A stretch of 64,000 nt of DNA from Oryzias latipes. Lineage: Eukaryota; Chordata; Actinopteri; Beloniformes; Adrianichthyidae. A model generated the notes under the pieces. It saw nothing but the letters and a program-made list of their open reading frames with translations. It had not been told where the DNA came from and ran no database searches. Made by a program: the position numbers and the translations under genes. Position 1 is the first letter of the stretch, and each line of letters starts with the position of its first letter. Where the stretch lies: assembly GCF_002234675.1 (NCBI RefSeq), contig NC_019866.2:3082642-3146641 (forward strand). The letters run 5' to 3'. Shown here piece by piece: positions 37,208 to 49,826 of the stretch.

Positions 37208-38602
37208 CAATGTATGACAAACACAGCAATACAAGTAAGGTCGATAAGGCAAGACTGCACTTGTTTGCTCGGAAGCATAGGTCTTATGATTCAATTCAAC
37301 CAACCAGTGCATCTCTAGCTCAGCTTGTAAAACGATGTGCCTTCCAGGCTGCATGCATATGGGGCTAGACAACAGAGTGCAACACGCAACCTAAATGCTC
37401 AGCCAGCAGGCAAAACAATGGTCAAGTCTGGGAAGTTCTTTGGTTAACCCTGCCACCCATTGCTCAGTCATGCCAGCAGTTGATAAAGTACCGCTGCACC
37501 GGTGAATATAGGGGACCATGCAATTGCTACTGCAACACCTTGAGATGCACACAATTCTACAGCTGCAAATGCATGGAGTAAAAGAAGCAATCAGCAGGCA
37601 CACAAGAGAGCTAGATTCTATTCTACATCACTATATGGTGTGATCTTATGACAACACGTGGATTGGCAACTTTGCCGTGATAGTGTTTTTTTTTGCATAA
37701 AATTTTCATGATACTACCATAGCATTTTATTATGTACAATTTTTGAATGCTGTATTCAATTCCTTGTATTACAAAAAATACGTTTTGATAGGTATCTCAT
37801 CAGAATAGCATTACTATATGAAAATTTAGACCAATTGCTGAGGACATAGGTATGCAAGAGGCCACCTTTAAAATGGGCCCTTATTTTGTTTTTGAAGTTG
37901 AATAATGTACTTTTTTGCAAATATGTGCCAAAACTAGTACTTGTATGACCAAGTGAAAGATTGTTTCAGCAATCTGCCCCACTGTACAACCAACCCCCAG
38001 CTTTGAAAGCCAGTTTTCCGACTCTTATAGCAAACTCTACATTACTAGCTTCCAGTTTGGAGATTGCTCTGTTGTTCACCTTCTCCAGACAGTCCTGTAG
38101 TTTGGTCACATCCTCCATGAAGCTCTGGAAGACTTCGCTGGCTTTCTTCTGGTGCGTCCGGTTGACCCCCAACTCAGTGGCTGTGGTGACGATGCTGTTG
38201 ACTCCACTGGTGACGCCCATCCCTACCCCTGTCATGGTGAGTGCTAAGGAGATTCCTGCTGTAAAAGGCATCAACGCCAAACCAACGATGGACAGCACAC
38301 CTCCAACCGCCCCCACCGAGCTGCCAACAACACTGGAGATCTTTGCGCCTTTGTTCATACTGTCCAGCTGAACAGCATTTTCTTCCAACTCGTTAAGAAA
38401 CTGCAGCATCCTGGGCTGACGCTCACTAAACTCCTTCATGAAGCTGGAACCAGATTCTTCCTGGAACAAGAACACCATCCGGAAGTCCAGGTCCATCCTG
38501 ACAGGACAAAACAGGAAAGTGTTGGACTCTGGTTTTCTGAAATGTTCCTCAAAAGAGTCTGGATTATTAGAAGGAAAATAAAGCAGAAAATAAAATGCAG
38601 AT

Positions 38603-39923
38603 TAGAGCCCTGCGCTGGAATGTTTTCTTCATCCCGCTACCACCGAATTTCTGACCATTACCGTCCGCTCCCGCAACGTATGCGTTACACTCCCGCCCAC
38701 CAAACTCTGAAAATGTATTCCCGCACAATAATAGAGATGCATTGATTTTATGTCTTCTCCCGTCCCGCAGGAAAAAACCAAACACGTTTATTATATGTGG
38801 CGGACACACGCTCCAGCAACGCTGCAATTAAGGCAGAGACACGTGATAAGACGTACTCTGCACTTTTATTTTGAGACGCTAAACATTGTACAGCGCACAG
38901 GTGTCATCATCCTCTCCCCTTCCCACAATCATGGTGTTAAAAAGAAGTAAACTCAACAGGAAGAAATAACCAAGGGTGAAACAACATAACTGCCAGATGA
39001 AAGGACACGTAGGCAAAAAGAAGCACCCGTGCTCAACCCTGTTTGAGCTGAGTTACTCAGCCTGTGGAAATCCGAGTCCGACAGCAGACCACACGTGCAC
39101 ATGACCGACACAACAATACAACAAAATAATATGATATGACCTGCATGAAAACTGTGGTATTTTGTAAACATAACAATAAACAGGAATATGACATGGGCAA
39201 CGTCCTTTCTGCACGCAACACTGTGGTCGCTAATCACTATGATAACGTTTGAACATGCCTTCAAAATAAGTGCATGGAAATCCGACTCACCACAATGCTT
39301 AATGGTTTGAGGGAATCTCCCGTTTGGATAAATCCGTAATTTAAGTAGGACTCCTGATACTGTCTATTAAATGTAGCTTTCTTATTTTGGAAGTGGAAGG
39401 CTCTTCTTCTGTCTCCTGGCTGGGCGTTTTCCCCTTGGCAAAGAAACTTTCCAACGACTTTTGTGTTTTACTCATTTTGCTAGTTCCTGGGCTTTATTTT
39501 AGCGGTATCCTATCACATGACCGAGATGAGCGAATTGGCCTGCGTCAAGAGTTACATAGACGGATGGAACAGAGAAATGGGCAATTTTTCAAAATAAAAC
39601 ATCTTTCAGATTTCGAAAGAAATAAAACGGAAGTAATGCAAGTTATTTCATTTTTTTTCTGTGTGGCCCGGTACCAAATGACCCACGGACCGGTACCAAT
39701 CCGCGGCCCAGGGGTTGGACCGCTGCCGTAAATACCTCGTTTGAGGTTCTTTTCTACATCATCTATTGACATCTTCTCCATCATGTCGCAAGCCAACCTC
39801 CATAATCCCGCGGTGTTTGTTTTTAGCCGCCCGCTCCCGCCCGCAGCAAAATTCAAACCGCCCGCGAGATTTGGGTTGGGTCCCGTGGGACCCGATGGGA
39901 CCCAATCCCAATGCAGCCCTCTA
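38603..39923. mobile_element. Non-autonomous hAT-like element in copy C intron 3
   Basis: The element starts TAGAGCCCTGC and ends GCAGCCCTCTA. It is flanked by an exact 8-bp direct repeat ATGCAGAT (38595-38602 and 39924-39931). Copies A and D carry the uninterrupted empty site AATGCAGATCAAAG, confirming the duplication. GC-rich CCCGC motifs sit near both ends. No transposase is found. A segment near 39,660-39,730 (CGGTACCAATCCGCGGCCCA ... GGTTGGACCGCTG) looks like the end of another hAT element nested inside. Confidence 0.9.
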
Positions 39924-41185
39924 ATGCAGATCAAAGATTTTGTTATTACAGTAAGTAAAACCCAAAACCCTACCGTATGTCTTTAAGCTGGTTGATGTGG
40001 TCCAGCATCCTCTGCATGTTAAATTCAGACAAATCCACATCCAGCTTCACCACAACTTCTGTCTCCGTCAGGCAGCCATCATTCAGACAGCTGTGGAAAA
40101 CACTGTCAGTCACATTCATTGGATATTTTCTGCACACAGCTGTGCCTATTTGCTGTAGTTTCACCTTTTCTCCATCTTCTCACACATCTTCTTTGTGGTC
40201 TGGATGTATCTGTCCAGCTGATATGCCAGCACCTCAGCATTTTGCATTTTGGGAAGGAAGAAAACGCTCGCATCTCTTTTAAACTCCAGCAGGAGAGGGC
40301 AGATGAGTTTTGCAGTGTTGATGACGACCTGAACGTAATCAAAGCCGATGTTTTCAGGAAGCTGGATCAGCTGGTTCTCCATGAACACGTGCACAGAGCT
40401 GACCGCCAGCTTCTCTATGGCGTCCAGGAAGCACTGGAGTGTCTCCAAACCTCCAAGAGTGTCCATCAGCACCTCCTCCAGCTCCTTCTCCAGCTCTGCA
40501 GACTGTTTTACCTTGACTTTGTCAGCCCTGTCTTTGATGTCTCTTATCATTTCCAGCTCAGTTTCCCTCCACAGCATCCATTTGGAGAACTTCTCACAGA
40601 AATATTTGACTATCTGGATGTCGGTGAGAATGTCTGTGACGTAGCACCTCAAGGCGTCCTCCAGCTCCTTTCTGTAAAATAAAACATTGCCTTGTTGTAA
40701 AAAAAAAAGAAAAAAGAGAGCAAATATATTCTTCATGTCCCAGTAAAACGTTTTTTCGTTTTTCTTTATTACATTTCTGCAGATGTTTCAACAGATGAAT
40801 CAAAAATTTGATTTAGATAAAAATGTTCAGGAGCAGTTCTTTAGCTTTTATCAGGATTTCTACTAAATATTATCTAAATGGGTTTTATTGTGACCAAGTG
40901 TGGAAACACTGATGCACAGAAAAGATGTTTTGATAAGATGATAGAGAAAAAATAACAGTAATCTACTACCAAAAAATAAAGATGAGAAAAAAATCTAGAT
41001 AGATGTAAAAGAATGACAATATTGTTGTTGTTATATTTCTATTAATCAGATTTAAATATTAAATACATTTATTTTAAACAAATAAATAACAGAAAATTGA
41101 TTTTTTTTTTTACTTCTCTTCAAAGCTTTGCTTGCAAAACAAATATTAAAACTGTGGTACACAACTTGGTCATAAACATATTTAA

Positions 41186-42115
41186 CCCCCAGTCCCTTTA
41201 ACGATCATATTAGCTGATCTTGTTGATTATTAAAATTTTATTGCAAATGTTTCAAAAAGATTTTAGCTTTAAAGTTTTTGGAGTTATGCGTTAGTGTATA
41301 TATATTTTGCATAAACATCAAGAGGAAATAGCTTTTTTTTTTCTTTTTTTAAAGGAAACAGTTTATACCTTTTGATATAGGTTCACGCGAATTCTCTTCA
41401 AAATAAAAAAACCTTGTGTCACATAAGATCGCGTCAATACACCAAATGTAGTAAATGTAAATGCAAATGTGGTAGTAGGAAGTGTGATGTCAACAGTTAT
41501 TCAAAAAAACTGTTTATTTCACTGTTTGTGGTGCATCTTAGCTACAAATACATAAATCTAACAAACTAAAATAAGCTCAGAGATAATTCAGTGACCCCTA
41601 CTGTACATTCGAACTATAAAGCACACTTAAATGCCTTGTATTTGTTCAAAAATAGAAAATCTGCATTATAATCTGCCAGACTTTTTAATTGCGAGACTGC
41701 TTGGAACTTTGTCTATAGCTGAATGGAGTTTCATGTTTTTTAAACATTTCTCACTTGACTTTGTCTTTGCTTTTTTTGGGGGTTATGCCTTTTATTTTGT
41801 TTCTATGCATTTTACATTTTGCTATGAAGCACAATACCAGTTTGATCTCAATTTATGTTTTGTTATTTGCAACAAAAAGTGACAACATTTACAACCGTGA
41901 ATGGAGTTTTTTTGGACACTTTCTGGTTCGTTGTGGAATTATTTTGAACAATATAATTCCATAATTGCATATACTTTCATATAATATAATCAAAAATGTA
42001 TCTGGAAAAATATAATTTTACTAAAAAGTTGCCACAAAAGCATTTTTAAAGATAAATGAAAACAAACCGTAAAGTAGTAACAGAAAGGCCCCAAAACGTT
42101 CCGGACTACAAAGGG
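41186..42115. mobile_element. piggyBac-like non-autonomous element in copy C intron 1
   Basis: A 930-bp insert bounded by TTAA on both sides (41182-41185 and 42116-42119), with ends beginning CCCCCAGTCCC and, inverted, CCCTTTGTAGTCCGGAACG. Copies B and D show the uninterrupted site (CATAAACACATTTGAGAAG type), so a TTAA target duplication is supported. A hydrophobic 83-codon frame at 41631-41882 is not recognisable as transposase. Confidence 0.75.
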
Positions 42116-42639
42116 TTAAGAAAATAAAAGACGGTTACAACATTTTACCAGCAGATGGCGCCAAACTGCTCCAGCTTGTCAAGTGATTTGGGAAGTTTGT
42201 AGACAAAACATCAAAGTTTGCGCCTAAAACTTCGATGCTGTGGTCAAATTTATTATTAATTTATCTATTTCATAACTGAGCTTATTTTCTGCACTTTATC
42301 CAGAGATTTAAATCGCTTTAAAGCAGAAAGGTGACAACAGGGAATATATGCGCAGAGCGTTTTAAGTTAAGGTCTTTGTAGAAGCAGAAAGATTATTTTG
42401 TTTGACTTCAGTTTGTATTTTTAAAGATTTTAAAATGGGAACAAATTGACAGTATGGAGGGGAAATGTTTAAACCAAACTTGATTAAAAAACGACCAAAA
42501 ACATTGAAAGAGACTAACAGAAAGTTTACCTGACTGCAGACATGGTTCTCCCGCGTCGTCGTCCGCAGACCCAGATTCACCTGTACCTGCAATAATGAGA
42601 GCTCGGTTCCGCTGCACAGAAAGTTTAACACCTTATTTA

Positions 42640-42653
42640 GGTTTCGCTTTCGC
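42640..42653 (-). promoter_or_regulatory. ISRE upstream of copy C
   Basis: The plus strand GGTTTCGCTTTCGC reads GCGAAAGCGAAACC on the gene strand. This is a full match to the interferon-stimulated response element pattern GAAANNGAAACY. It lies about 97 bp upstream of the ATG. Confidence 0.6.
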
Positions 42654-43029
42654 TTCTCCAGATCAGCAAGTTCAGCCGCGCCCACATCCACGGGGCGACA
42701 CAATCAGTTGTTTGTTTTAACACTGAGGAACGATTGTTGCCATGTCGGGTCAGCTGTTCTGCCCGAACGGTCCCGGAACCGAATCAACAGACCGGAACTT
42801 TTCATCCAACAACAGCACAGTTCATGTTAGAGCTGCTGTTTATGCCAATCAAGGCTTTCTGTCTGCAGCGTCTGTTCAGGTTTAAAAGGAACCGTCATGG
42901 GGCTGCGCATGCTCAGTTGCAGCGCAGAGCGTCACACCTGTCCACCGCCACAAAGCTGAGAGTTTGGTTTTGTTTCTGTAGCAGGGAGAGTTTGTCATCT
43001 TCCCAATGTGCACTGTCCCTGTTCAAATA

Positions 43030-45550
43030 AATAAATAAATTTATTTTCCTTAAAACAAAGTGTTAGGAGACAAAAAAGAAGTAAGAATGTCTCTAATTGA
43101 AGATCAAAGCAAAACAAACTCAATAGAGATCATATTTCACATTCATGGCACAGAGGTGGTCATGGCCAGTTTGGCACTATAGACGAAAGGAACCTTTTTT
43201 CAATTTTTAATATATATACAATCAAAAAAATATATAATAAAATGTATGTTACTTTATTAACTATTTAAGAAGAACATAAACAAGAACATAAAACAATAAC
43301 AAATATTGTTTGTCGGACAATGTAACCTGCAAAAATCCTTCATAACTACAAATAAACAAAACAAAAAATTATAGTTATTTAATTTATTTAACTTATTTTA
43401 TCAATTATTATTATTATTTATTATGTAATGAATTATATTAATAGAAATTGTATAATGATAATGTGTTCTAATTGATCTTATACATAAACATTTTTAATAT
43501 GATATCAATAGTTATCACTTCATACTAGTGATTGGTGAGTCCTCTTTCCCTCTTTTAGTCTTTACTCTCATGCTATGTCCACACTGGTCATGTGATGCGT
43601 GTTCTAGAACATGCTAAACGCTTGTTCTTCAACGCTCGTTCAGCCTATAGCCTTCACACTGGACCTTTGCAACCCCATGAGAATGGAAGAAACATTGTGC
43701 TAAGTGTCATAGTGGCTGAGAACAAGCCACAATTATGATGAACTTTGGCAGCAGCAGATTTCAGATGATTGGGACACCCATGTCATGGTCATGGTCATGT
43801 GTTACCAAATCTGAGTCTGGGAACGGTTGTAGAAACTTGGGTAGTGATGCATATTCACTCAATTTATGGAAACATAAATGTGTTTATATGCATCAGATTA
43901 GGTTTCACCCACTGTTCATCCTGCATTTTCTTACTTACATACAATAATACAAATATTATCAACAGAACAGGAATTTGACATGAAACATGTTTCAATAATT
44001 TCACGTGGAAATCAGTGGTTTTAGTGTAGATAACCAGTCATTTAAAAAAAGCTGGAGACATTATTTTTGCCCCCCCCCCCCCCCCCCCCATATGAGGCCG
44101 TGGGAGATCACCAGCATTCCCTTTACTTAAAACCGCCTCTGTCATGGCATCAGAACTTTTTCTCTTTTCTTCTTGAAATATTTCCACAAGAGAAGACCAA
44201 GTCCTGACATCACAATTTAACTTCAAGATAAACTTTACGAGACTTCATCACAGGAAAAGCAACACTAGAAGAAACAAAACAACGCTGATCTGGATCCACA
44301 AAGTCCCACCAAAGGGCTTCATCCTGTCGAGAAGAAGAAGAAGAAAAAGCTGTCATTCTTTCATTCAAGAGTCTGCAGAGTGTTGTGTGTGGATGTGTTG
44401 GGATTCAGTTTGTCTGTAATCTGCTCAGATTATTTTCAGATTCAACAGTTTTGCCACGTCATCGTCACACAACTCAGTGTTTACTTTCTTCTTCTCATGC
44501 TTCCTGCCACACCTCCCATTGTAGTCAGCTGAACGTTATTGCTCAGAGAGAAGTTTTGAAAAAAATTTGGGTCTGACTGAACCTGACTTTTCTTTTCTTT
44601 TCTTTTCTTTTTTTTACCAAGAAGTCACTGAAAAACAGAATTAACAATGACGTTTTCACATTTCAGTTATTTTACTTCTTTGCAGAGACAGAAATTAAAA
44701 TAAAAACCAACCCCACCCCACCAGGAATCTATTCAGATCCAGCTCAGCCACATGATCTCCTATTATTCTCTGTAAAATCACTAAGGACTCTTAACAAATA
44801 CTCCGATCATCTTTTGATCTATTTTCAAAGCGTTCCCACTGGTCTGTTAATCATGATGATATCTGTTTTTAGGCAAAAGGCCAAAACCTGTGTCATTTTC
44901 TAGAACATAGTTTCTGCAGAGCGGCAGGAGTTCATTGGAACTTTACCTCTGAAAAGACAAATTTCTTCAAACTGCATTTTTTCATCTGCTCCTGATTCCA
45001 ATTTGAAAAAGAGAATATTTAACTTTCTTTATACTGGTCCTCCATTGGCAGAAAAATACCACAAGAAGATGTTTAAAAGCACAATTTTAATAGAAGCTAG
45101 TCTTTTACAGCACTGGCATGCCGTACTGACAAGACGAAATCCGTCCAGACTCCAACCCCAGGCAGCAAAAACATCCATCTTGAACACAAATCTTAAAAAA
45201 ATTTTAAAAAATGTTGTCGCAATATTGTTTTAAGTCATGTGAAATCAAAACAAGAAAAGCTTGTAACCAATGATTGAGGGCATTCACGATTCATTCACAA
45301 TTATTCCTGCTTTCTGTTTTAATGTTTATATAAAAGGAAATTTAGCAAATTGAACCTATTATTTTGAAGGACAAAAAATAATATTTCCGTCTTAAAATTA
45401 CTTTCTTTTTCTTGTCAGATTCAAAGTTTTTCCAGAATTCTGAGGTTTCATTGAGTCAAAATTAAATCAATGATGTTTTCCATTTATTTCTTATTTTACT
45501 TGACTGCAAATTCTTCATGATTATGAATGCAATTATAATATCTCATTATT
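43030..45550. other. AT-rich DNA without a recognised gene
   Basis: Contains A/T-rich runs, a 20-base poly-C tract at 44070-44089, (TTTTC)n near 44590-44610 and GAAGAA runs near 44330. The open frames here are short, lack domain motifs and lack splice context. This DNA is not shared with the other spacers, so it was inserted or has diverged beyond recognition. Confidence 0.5.
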
Positions 45551-45790
45551 ATACTTCATTCATTCCTTTTTTGGGGTCACGGCTGCTGGAGCCTATCCTG
45601 GCCACTTGTGGGACATCCTGGACAGGTCGCCAGTCTGTCGCAGGGCTGCACAAGTCACACACATGCACACTCACACCTAGGGAGGATTTAAAGCAACCAA
45701 TTGATGAAGTCTGTTTTTGGACGGTGGGAGGAAGTCGGAGTCCCCGTAGAAGACCCACGCATGCAGGGGGGGAACATGCATTTTTATACT
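45551..45790. repeat. Common teleost interspersed repeat fragment
   Basis: Includes CTGGAGCCTATCCTGGCC, GGACAGGTCGCCAGTCTGTC and GGACGGTGGGAGGAAGTC. It belongs to the same dispersed family as 25,190-25,480 and 56,778-57,075. Confidence 0.7.
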
Positions 45791-46114
45791 ACTTATAATA
45801 TTTTTTAGCCACATATGTCCGTTTTTGAACATCTATAATCGCATTTTGGATATTCTGAATCAAACTTCAGTTTGAGAAGTCCAAAAGTAAAAAAATTTGT
45901 ACACTCAATATTGCTCTGTAGACATTTATAGTTGCTTACTTCATAAAATTTGAATTTCTGACAGGCCAGTCCTGTTTTTACAGGTTAAAGTGATTAAATC
46001 TGAAGGAGACAGTCTGCTTCTCTCATCCTTTAGAACATTTTCAACTAAAACCATCGAATAGATCTACTGTCCCAGACCTCCATTCTGTTTGTGTTTTACT
46101 TTCACAAATCTTCA

Positions 46115-46440
46115 ATAACCCTTTTTACTGTGCCGTTGTCTACCGTCCACCTGGATCAAATGGTGTGTTTTTACAGGAGTTCAGCGACTTTCTTTCTTCC
46201 ACTATGAAGCTGTCTAACCTGATCATAGTTGGTGATTTTAACATGCACATTAATGATGACTCTGATCTATTTGCCAGTGGTTTTATCAGCCTAATGGACT
46301 CTTTTAACTTTACTCAGCATGTGTCTGGGTCCACACATGTTAAAGGTTGCACACTCGATCTTGTTTTTACCTTGGGTGTGCATATTGATTTTATCTTTTC
46401 TGAGGACATTTTTATTTCTGACCATCATTGCATTTTTTTA
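46115..46440 (+). pseudogene. L2 LINE endonuclease C-terminal fragment
   Basis: The frame reads VYRPPGSN, LIIVGDFNMHINDDSD, DSFNFTQHVSGSTHVKGCTL, DLVFTLG and SDHHCIF. These are the GDFN, T-H-x-x-G-x-x-L-D and SDH motifs of AP-like LINE endonucleases. A frame change near 46,430 separates it from the reverse transcriptase. Confidence 0.82.
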
Positions 46441-48410
46441 ACTTATCTTTTTCTGTGTCGCTCTTGCCTGTACGCAGAGAAGTCAGCTCTCGCATCCTTA
46501 AACCCTCCACAGCTGAGGTCTTTTCTAATGCTTTTAACCTGGTCCTTTCTCCGTGTACCGATGTTAATACTTTATTATGTAACTTTAACCGTTTTTGTCT
46601 TTCCATCTTGGATAAAGTTTGTCCTGTTAAAACTAGACTGGCTCCTGTGACTAAGGTTTCCCTTTGGATTAACGACAGTATTCGCCGTCTGAAACAATTA
46701 TGTAGAAAAGTTGAACGTTTATGGAAAAGAACTCACCTAGATGTTCATCTCCTTCATCTTAAGGATCTTTTAGTTTCTTTTAACAATGCTGTTAGAGATG
46801 CGAGGGCTGCATACTTCACTAATCTCATTTCCAAAAGCAGAGGTAATCCTAAAGTGCTGTTCAACACTATTAGTGATATTGTTATGCCCAGTCCACCTGC
46901 CGTTCCCATCCATTCAAATAATTATTGTGAAAAGTTTTTATCATTTTTTATTGAAAAGGTCAGATCTGTGAGAAGCTCTCTGTGTCACACAGCTGGTCCT
47001 GGCTCTGGTTCTATTCCTGGTCCGCCTCGTCCTGTGATTTTAGACACATTCTCGCCTGTTTCCCTCCCTGAGCTGGTCAGATTAGTTGGCACAATGAAGT
47101 CATCCTCTTGCTCCCTCGACACGCTGCCAACTTCTCTGCTCAAAGATGTCTTCCAGTCCATTGGTCCCTGTGTCCTGTCAATAATGAACTCGTCTCTGCT
47201 GTCTGGTCAAGTCCCTGAGCACTTTAAGGAAGCTGTTGTACTTCCTCTCCTTAAAAACCTGGGCTTGACCCCTCCCTCTTGAGCAGTTTTAGACCTATTT
47301 CTAACCTTCCTTTCATGTCTAAAATTTTAGAAAAGGTTGTTGCCAAACAACTTACAGCTGCTCTCGACAGTCATGGGACATTCGATCAATTTCAGTCAGG
47401 TTTTCGCAGAGCTCACTCCACTGAAACAGCCCTTCTCAGAGTCACTAATGACATCCTGATGCAGAGTGATGCAGGAAAATGCTCTGTGTTACTGTTATTA
47501 GACCTGACCGCAGCCTTTGACACTGTGGACCATTACATCCTCTTGGACAGGCTGAAAAACTGGGTTGGGGTCTCCGGATCAGCCTTAAACTGGTTCTCCT
47601 CATATTTGACTGGCAGATCTTTCTCTGTTGTTTTCTCCAAGTTTAAGTCCTCCTCTGCTTCCCTCACTTCTGGTGTGCCCCAAGGCTCAGTTTTGGGACC
47701 TTTATTGTTTATTTTATATCTGCTGCCTTTACAGCATATTTTAAGTTCTTATAATGACATTTCTTATCACTTTTATTCTGACGATATTCAGCTTTATGTG
47801 TCTTTTAAACCCCAGGATGTTTTTAAAATACAGACTTTACAAAAGTGTCTGGATTCTGGATGAATAACAACTTTCTCCAACTCAATGAAGCCAAAACTGA
47901 GGTCCTAGTTTGTGCTCCTGACAGTTGTCTCCCCCAGATAATCCATGAGCTCGGTCCACTTGCTTCTTTTATCAAGCCCTCTGTCAGGAACCTAGGTGTA
48001 ACTTTAGACCCGGTGTTGGGTCACTTGTTCGCTCTTGATTTTATCATCTTAAAAACATTGCAAAACTGAGTCCATTTGTGTCCCGTTCTGAGATGGAGAT
48101 GCTCATTCACAGTTTTATATCCCCCCGTCTCGATTATTGCAACTCCATCTTCACATGTTTAAGTAAAAAATCTCTTGAACGGCTCCAGATTGTCCAGAAC
48201 GCTGCTGCTAGGCTTTTAACCAAGTCATCCAAGTTTTCACACATCACCCCGTTGTTAATGCAGCTGCACTGGCTCCCCATCCACTACAGAGTGCATTTCA
48301 AAATCCTGATCTTAACATACAGAGCTCTTAATGACCAAGCACCAGTCTACAGAAAAGACCTGGTGCAGCCATACACTCCCAGCAGGGGCCTGTTTCAGAA
48401 AGGAGGTTAA
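46428..48410 (+). pseudogene. L2 LINE reverse transcriptase and C-terminal region, frameshifted
   Basis: Frames 46428-47282, 47279-47863, 47845-48069 and 48078-48410 continue one another. Visible motifs are [68 protein letters not shown] and FYSDDIQLY (the usual Y-A-D-D box reads Y-S-D-D here), then NNNFLQLNEAKTEVLV and SLERLQIVQNAAARLL ... LHWLPIHYRVHFKIL. At least three frameshifts show it is inactive. Confidence 0.85.
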
Positions 48411-48710
48411 GTGTAAACTCTGAGTGCGTTAACCCTGAAATCAGGGAAACCCTGGGTTTTCTGTTTCAGAATGGGAGGTTTGTTAAACCAGAGAAAGCAG
48501 AGTAAGTCAAACCCGTTTCTGAAAGAGAGGTAACTTCTACTCGGAGTCAGTGTCCATGGTTACTTATGCTGTGAACCTAACCTGGTCGGGAGCAGGTTTT
48601 ATTCTCCAAACTCAAAGTTTCTGCCGGTCTCCTCCCCTTTTTAAAGACGAAGTGGTATTTTTCGCTTTAACCTTCATTGCCCAAATGTCCGTCACACAGA
48701 GACGGTCTAA

Positions 48711-48896
48711 GTGACAAGAATGGCTTGTCCTTTTTTGGAGGACCCAATAGATGAAGAGGCTGCATTAATTCGTAGAGAATTATATTTACCTTGTACGAGG
48801 ATTTTGAGACCTAGACTCGATTTTTTGTCATTTCCCCATACGTTTTTGTTTGAGCATTACCGTTTTTCGTTGCAGTCAATCACATATACAAAATGA
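48711..48896 (+). pseudogene. Harbinger transposase N-terminal fragment
   Basis: The 61-codon frame begins MTRMACPFLEDPIDEEA and continues RPRLDFLSF and YRFSLQSI. It is nearly identical to the fragment at 22975-23160. The catalytic domain is missing. Confidence 0.75.
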
Positions 48897-49189
48897 AAAC
48901 AACATTAGATATGTATTGCTATGTAGATGTTTCATATGTCAAATATTGTCAACAAAGCCTACATCCATGACATGCTCACATTTGACCTGATTGAATTATG
49001 TTTTTATACTTCATTTTTAGCTGCTGCCATGTTCTTTTAATTCCTGCAGGATTGCATCTACATGAAAATGAAACCAGGGACATTGAATTAGATTAATGTA
49101 ACAATTACTTTTTGGAAACACAATTTGCTAGTACTGCTTACTTTCTTATTCCCATATAAACCTATACCACTTGATCAATACAAGGGTAG

Positions 49190-49511
49190 TGTTGCAGCGT
49201 GTGTGCTGAGCGGGGTGCGATCCACGAGAGACAAGGGGAGGGGCGATTGCAGGTGCAGATGGGGGGGGGGTGAGCACGGAGCGGAGGTGTGTGCGTGGTA
49301 TATATTGTGTGTTCGGAGGACGGAGCACTTAGTTAAATAAAGAGAAGGTGTCATTCCCGCTCTGGAGGTTGAGGGTTTCGAACGGGAAGTGAACCCCGAA
49401 GGAGATTTTCCTTCGGCCCTGAAGGAAATCTCCCCTGCGCTTCTGACCACGGTCGGTCGGAAAGACGAGAGAAAAGAAAGGAGAAGTCTTCGCGCAGCGA
49501 AAGGTTCAACA
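49190..49511. mobile_element. Solo LTR nested in the Harbinger
   Basis: A 322-bp insert beginning TGTTG and ending CAACA, flanked by the 4-bp direct repeat GTAG (49186-49189 and 49512-49515). The sister Harbinger at 22.7 kb has the uninterrupted site TTTGTCTACCCTTG on its opposite strand. A TATATA stretch near 49,297 and an AATAAA near 49,335 fit an LTR promoter and polyadenylation signal in plus orientation. No internal retroviral genes are present. Confidence 0.8.
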
Positions 49512-49826
49512 GTAGACAAAAGTTCACTTTTAAAAACACAATTGCATGTATTAATATTAAACTGACCAAAGTTTGCAAGAGGGGAAGGTTAACAAAAAAG
49601 TCCTCTAAACATTACCGACGTTAAATGCATTTTCCCCCAGATTGGTTCTGTACACTATGCAGCATTTCATGCATTTACACCAGGAATAACACTTCAAAAG
49701 TACACCGAAATATCGCCATTTTTATTTCACTCCTTACGCTATTTAAAAAGTTATTACAGTCAATATTTTATAACAATGATTTAAATGCAAACTTAGGCAT
49801 TAACTTGAGCAGCTATGTTTCCCACG

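Larger units (their letters stand above)
35706..37983. mobile_element. DNA transposon inserted in exon 4 of ApoL copy C
   Basis: The ends are a perfect 13-bp inverted repeat, AGTGGGGCAGATT at the left and AATCTGCCCCACT at the right. One further base pair matches beyond a mismatch. Sister copies read straight through this point, so the insertion site is clear, but the target duplication is at most 1-3 bp (possibly TA) and cannot be fixed. Inside are two open pieces of a protein with the motif FTGCD, plus a LINE-type 3' tail at 35,880-36,070. The superfamily is not assigned. Confidence 0.8.
35040..42543 (-). pseudogene. Apolipoprotein L-like copy C, exon 4 split by a transposon
   Basis: Coding exons on the minus strand are 42543-42530 (ATG TCT GCA GTC AG), 40671-40165 (short form), 40090-39974, then exon 4 in two pieces: 38497 to about 37996, and about 35700-35040. 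The pieces join at the point that reads KAGG...KSIDGIVDLA in the sisters. A 2.28-kb DNA transposon sits between them, so the frame leaves the ApoL sequence at WLYSGADC and stops. The 3' piece also carries an in-frame alanine/glycine-rich expansion where the sisters have KAVAQEAAALRSV, and it ends TQVLPN. Introns 1 and 3 each contain a further DNA transposon. Exons 2 and 3 and the upstream ISRE are intact, so a truncated product lacking the C-terminal half of the ApoL domain might still be made; otherwise it is a pseudogene. Confidence 0.85.

Noticed and set aside
41631-41964. Hydrophobic plus-strand frames inside the piggyBac-like element
   Set aside because: Phenylalanine-rich translation of AT-rich DNA; no transposase motif (no D-D-D triad context or zinc-binding ring).
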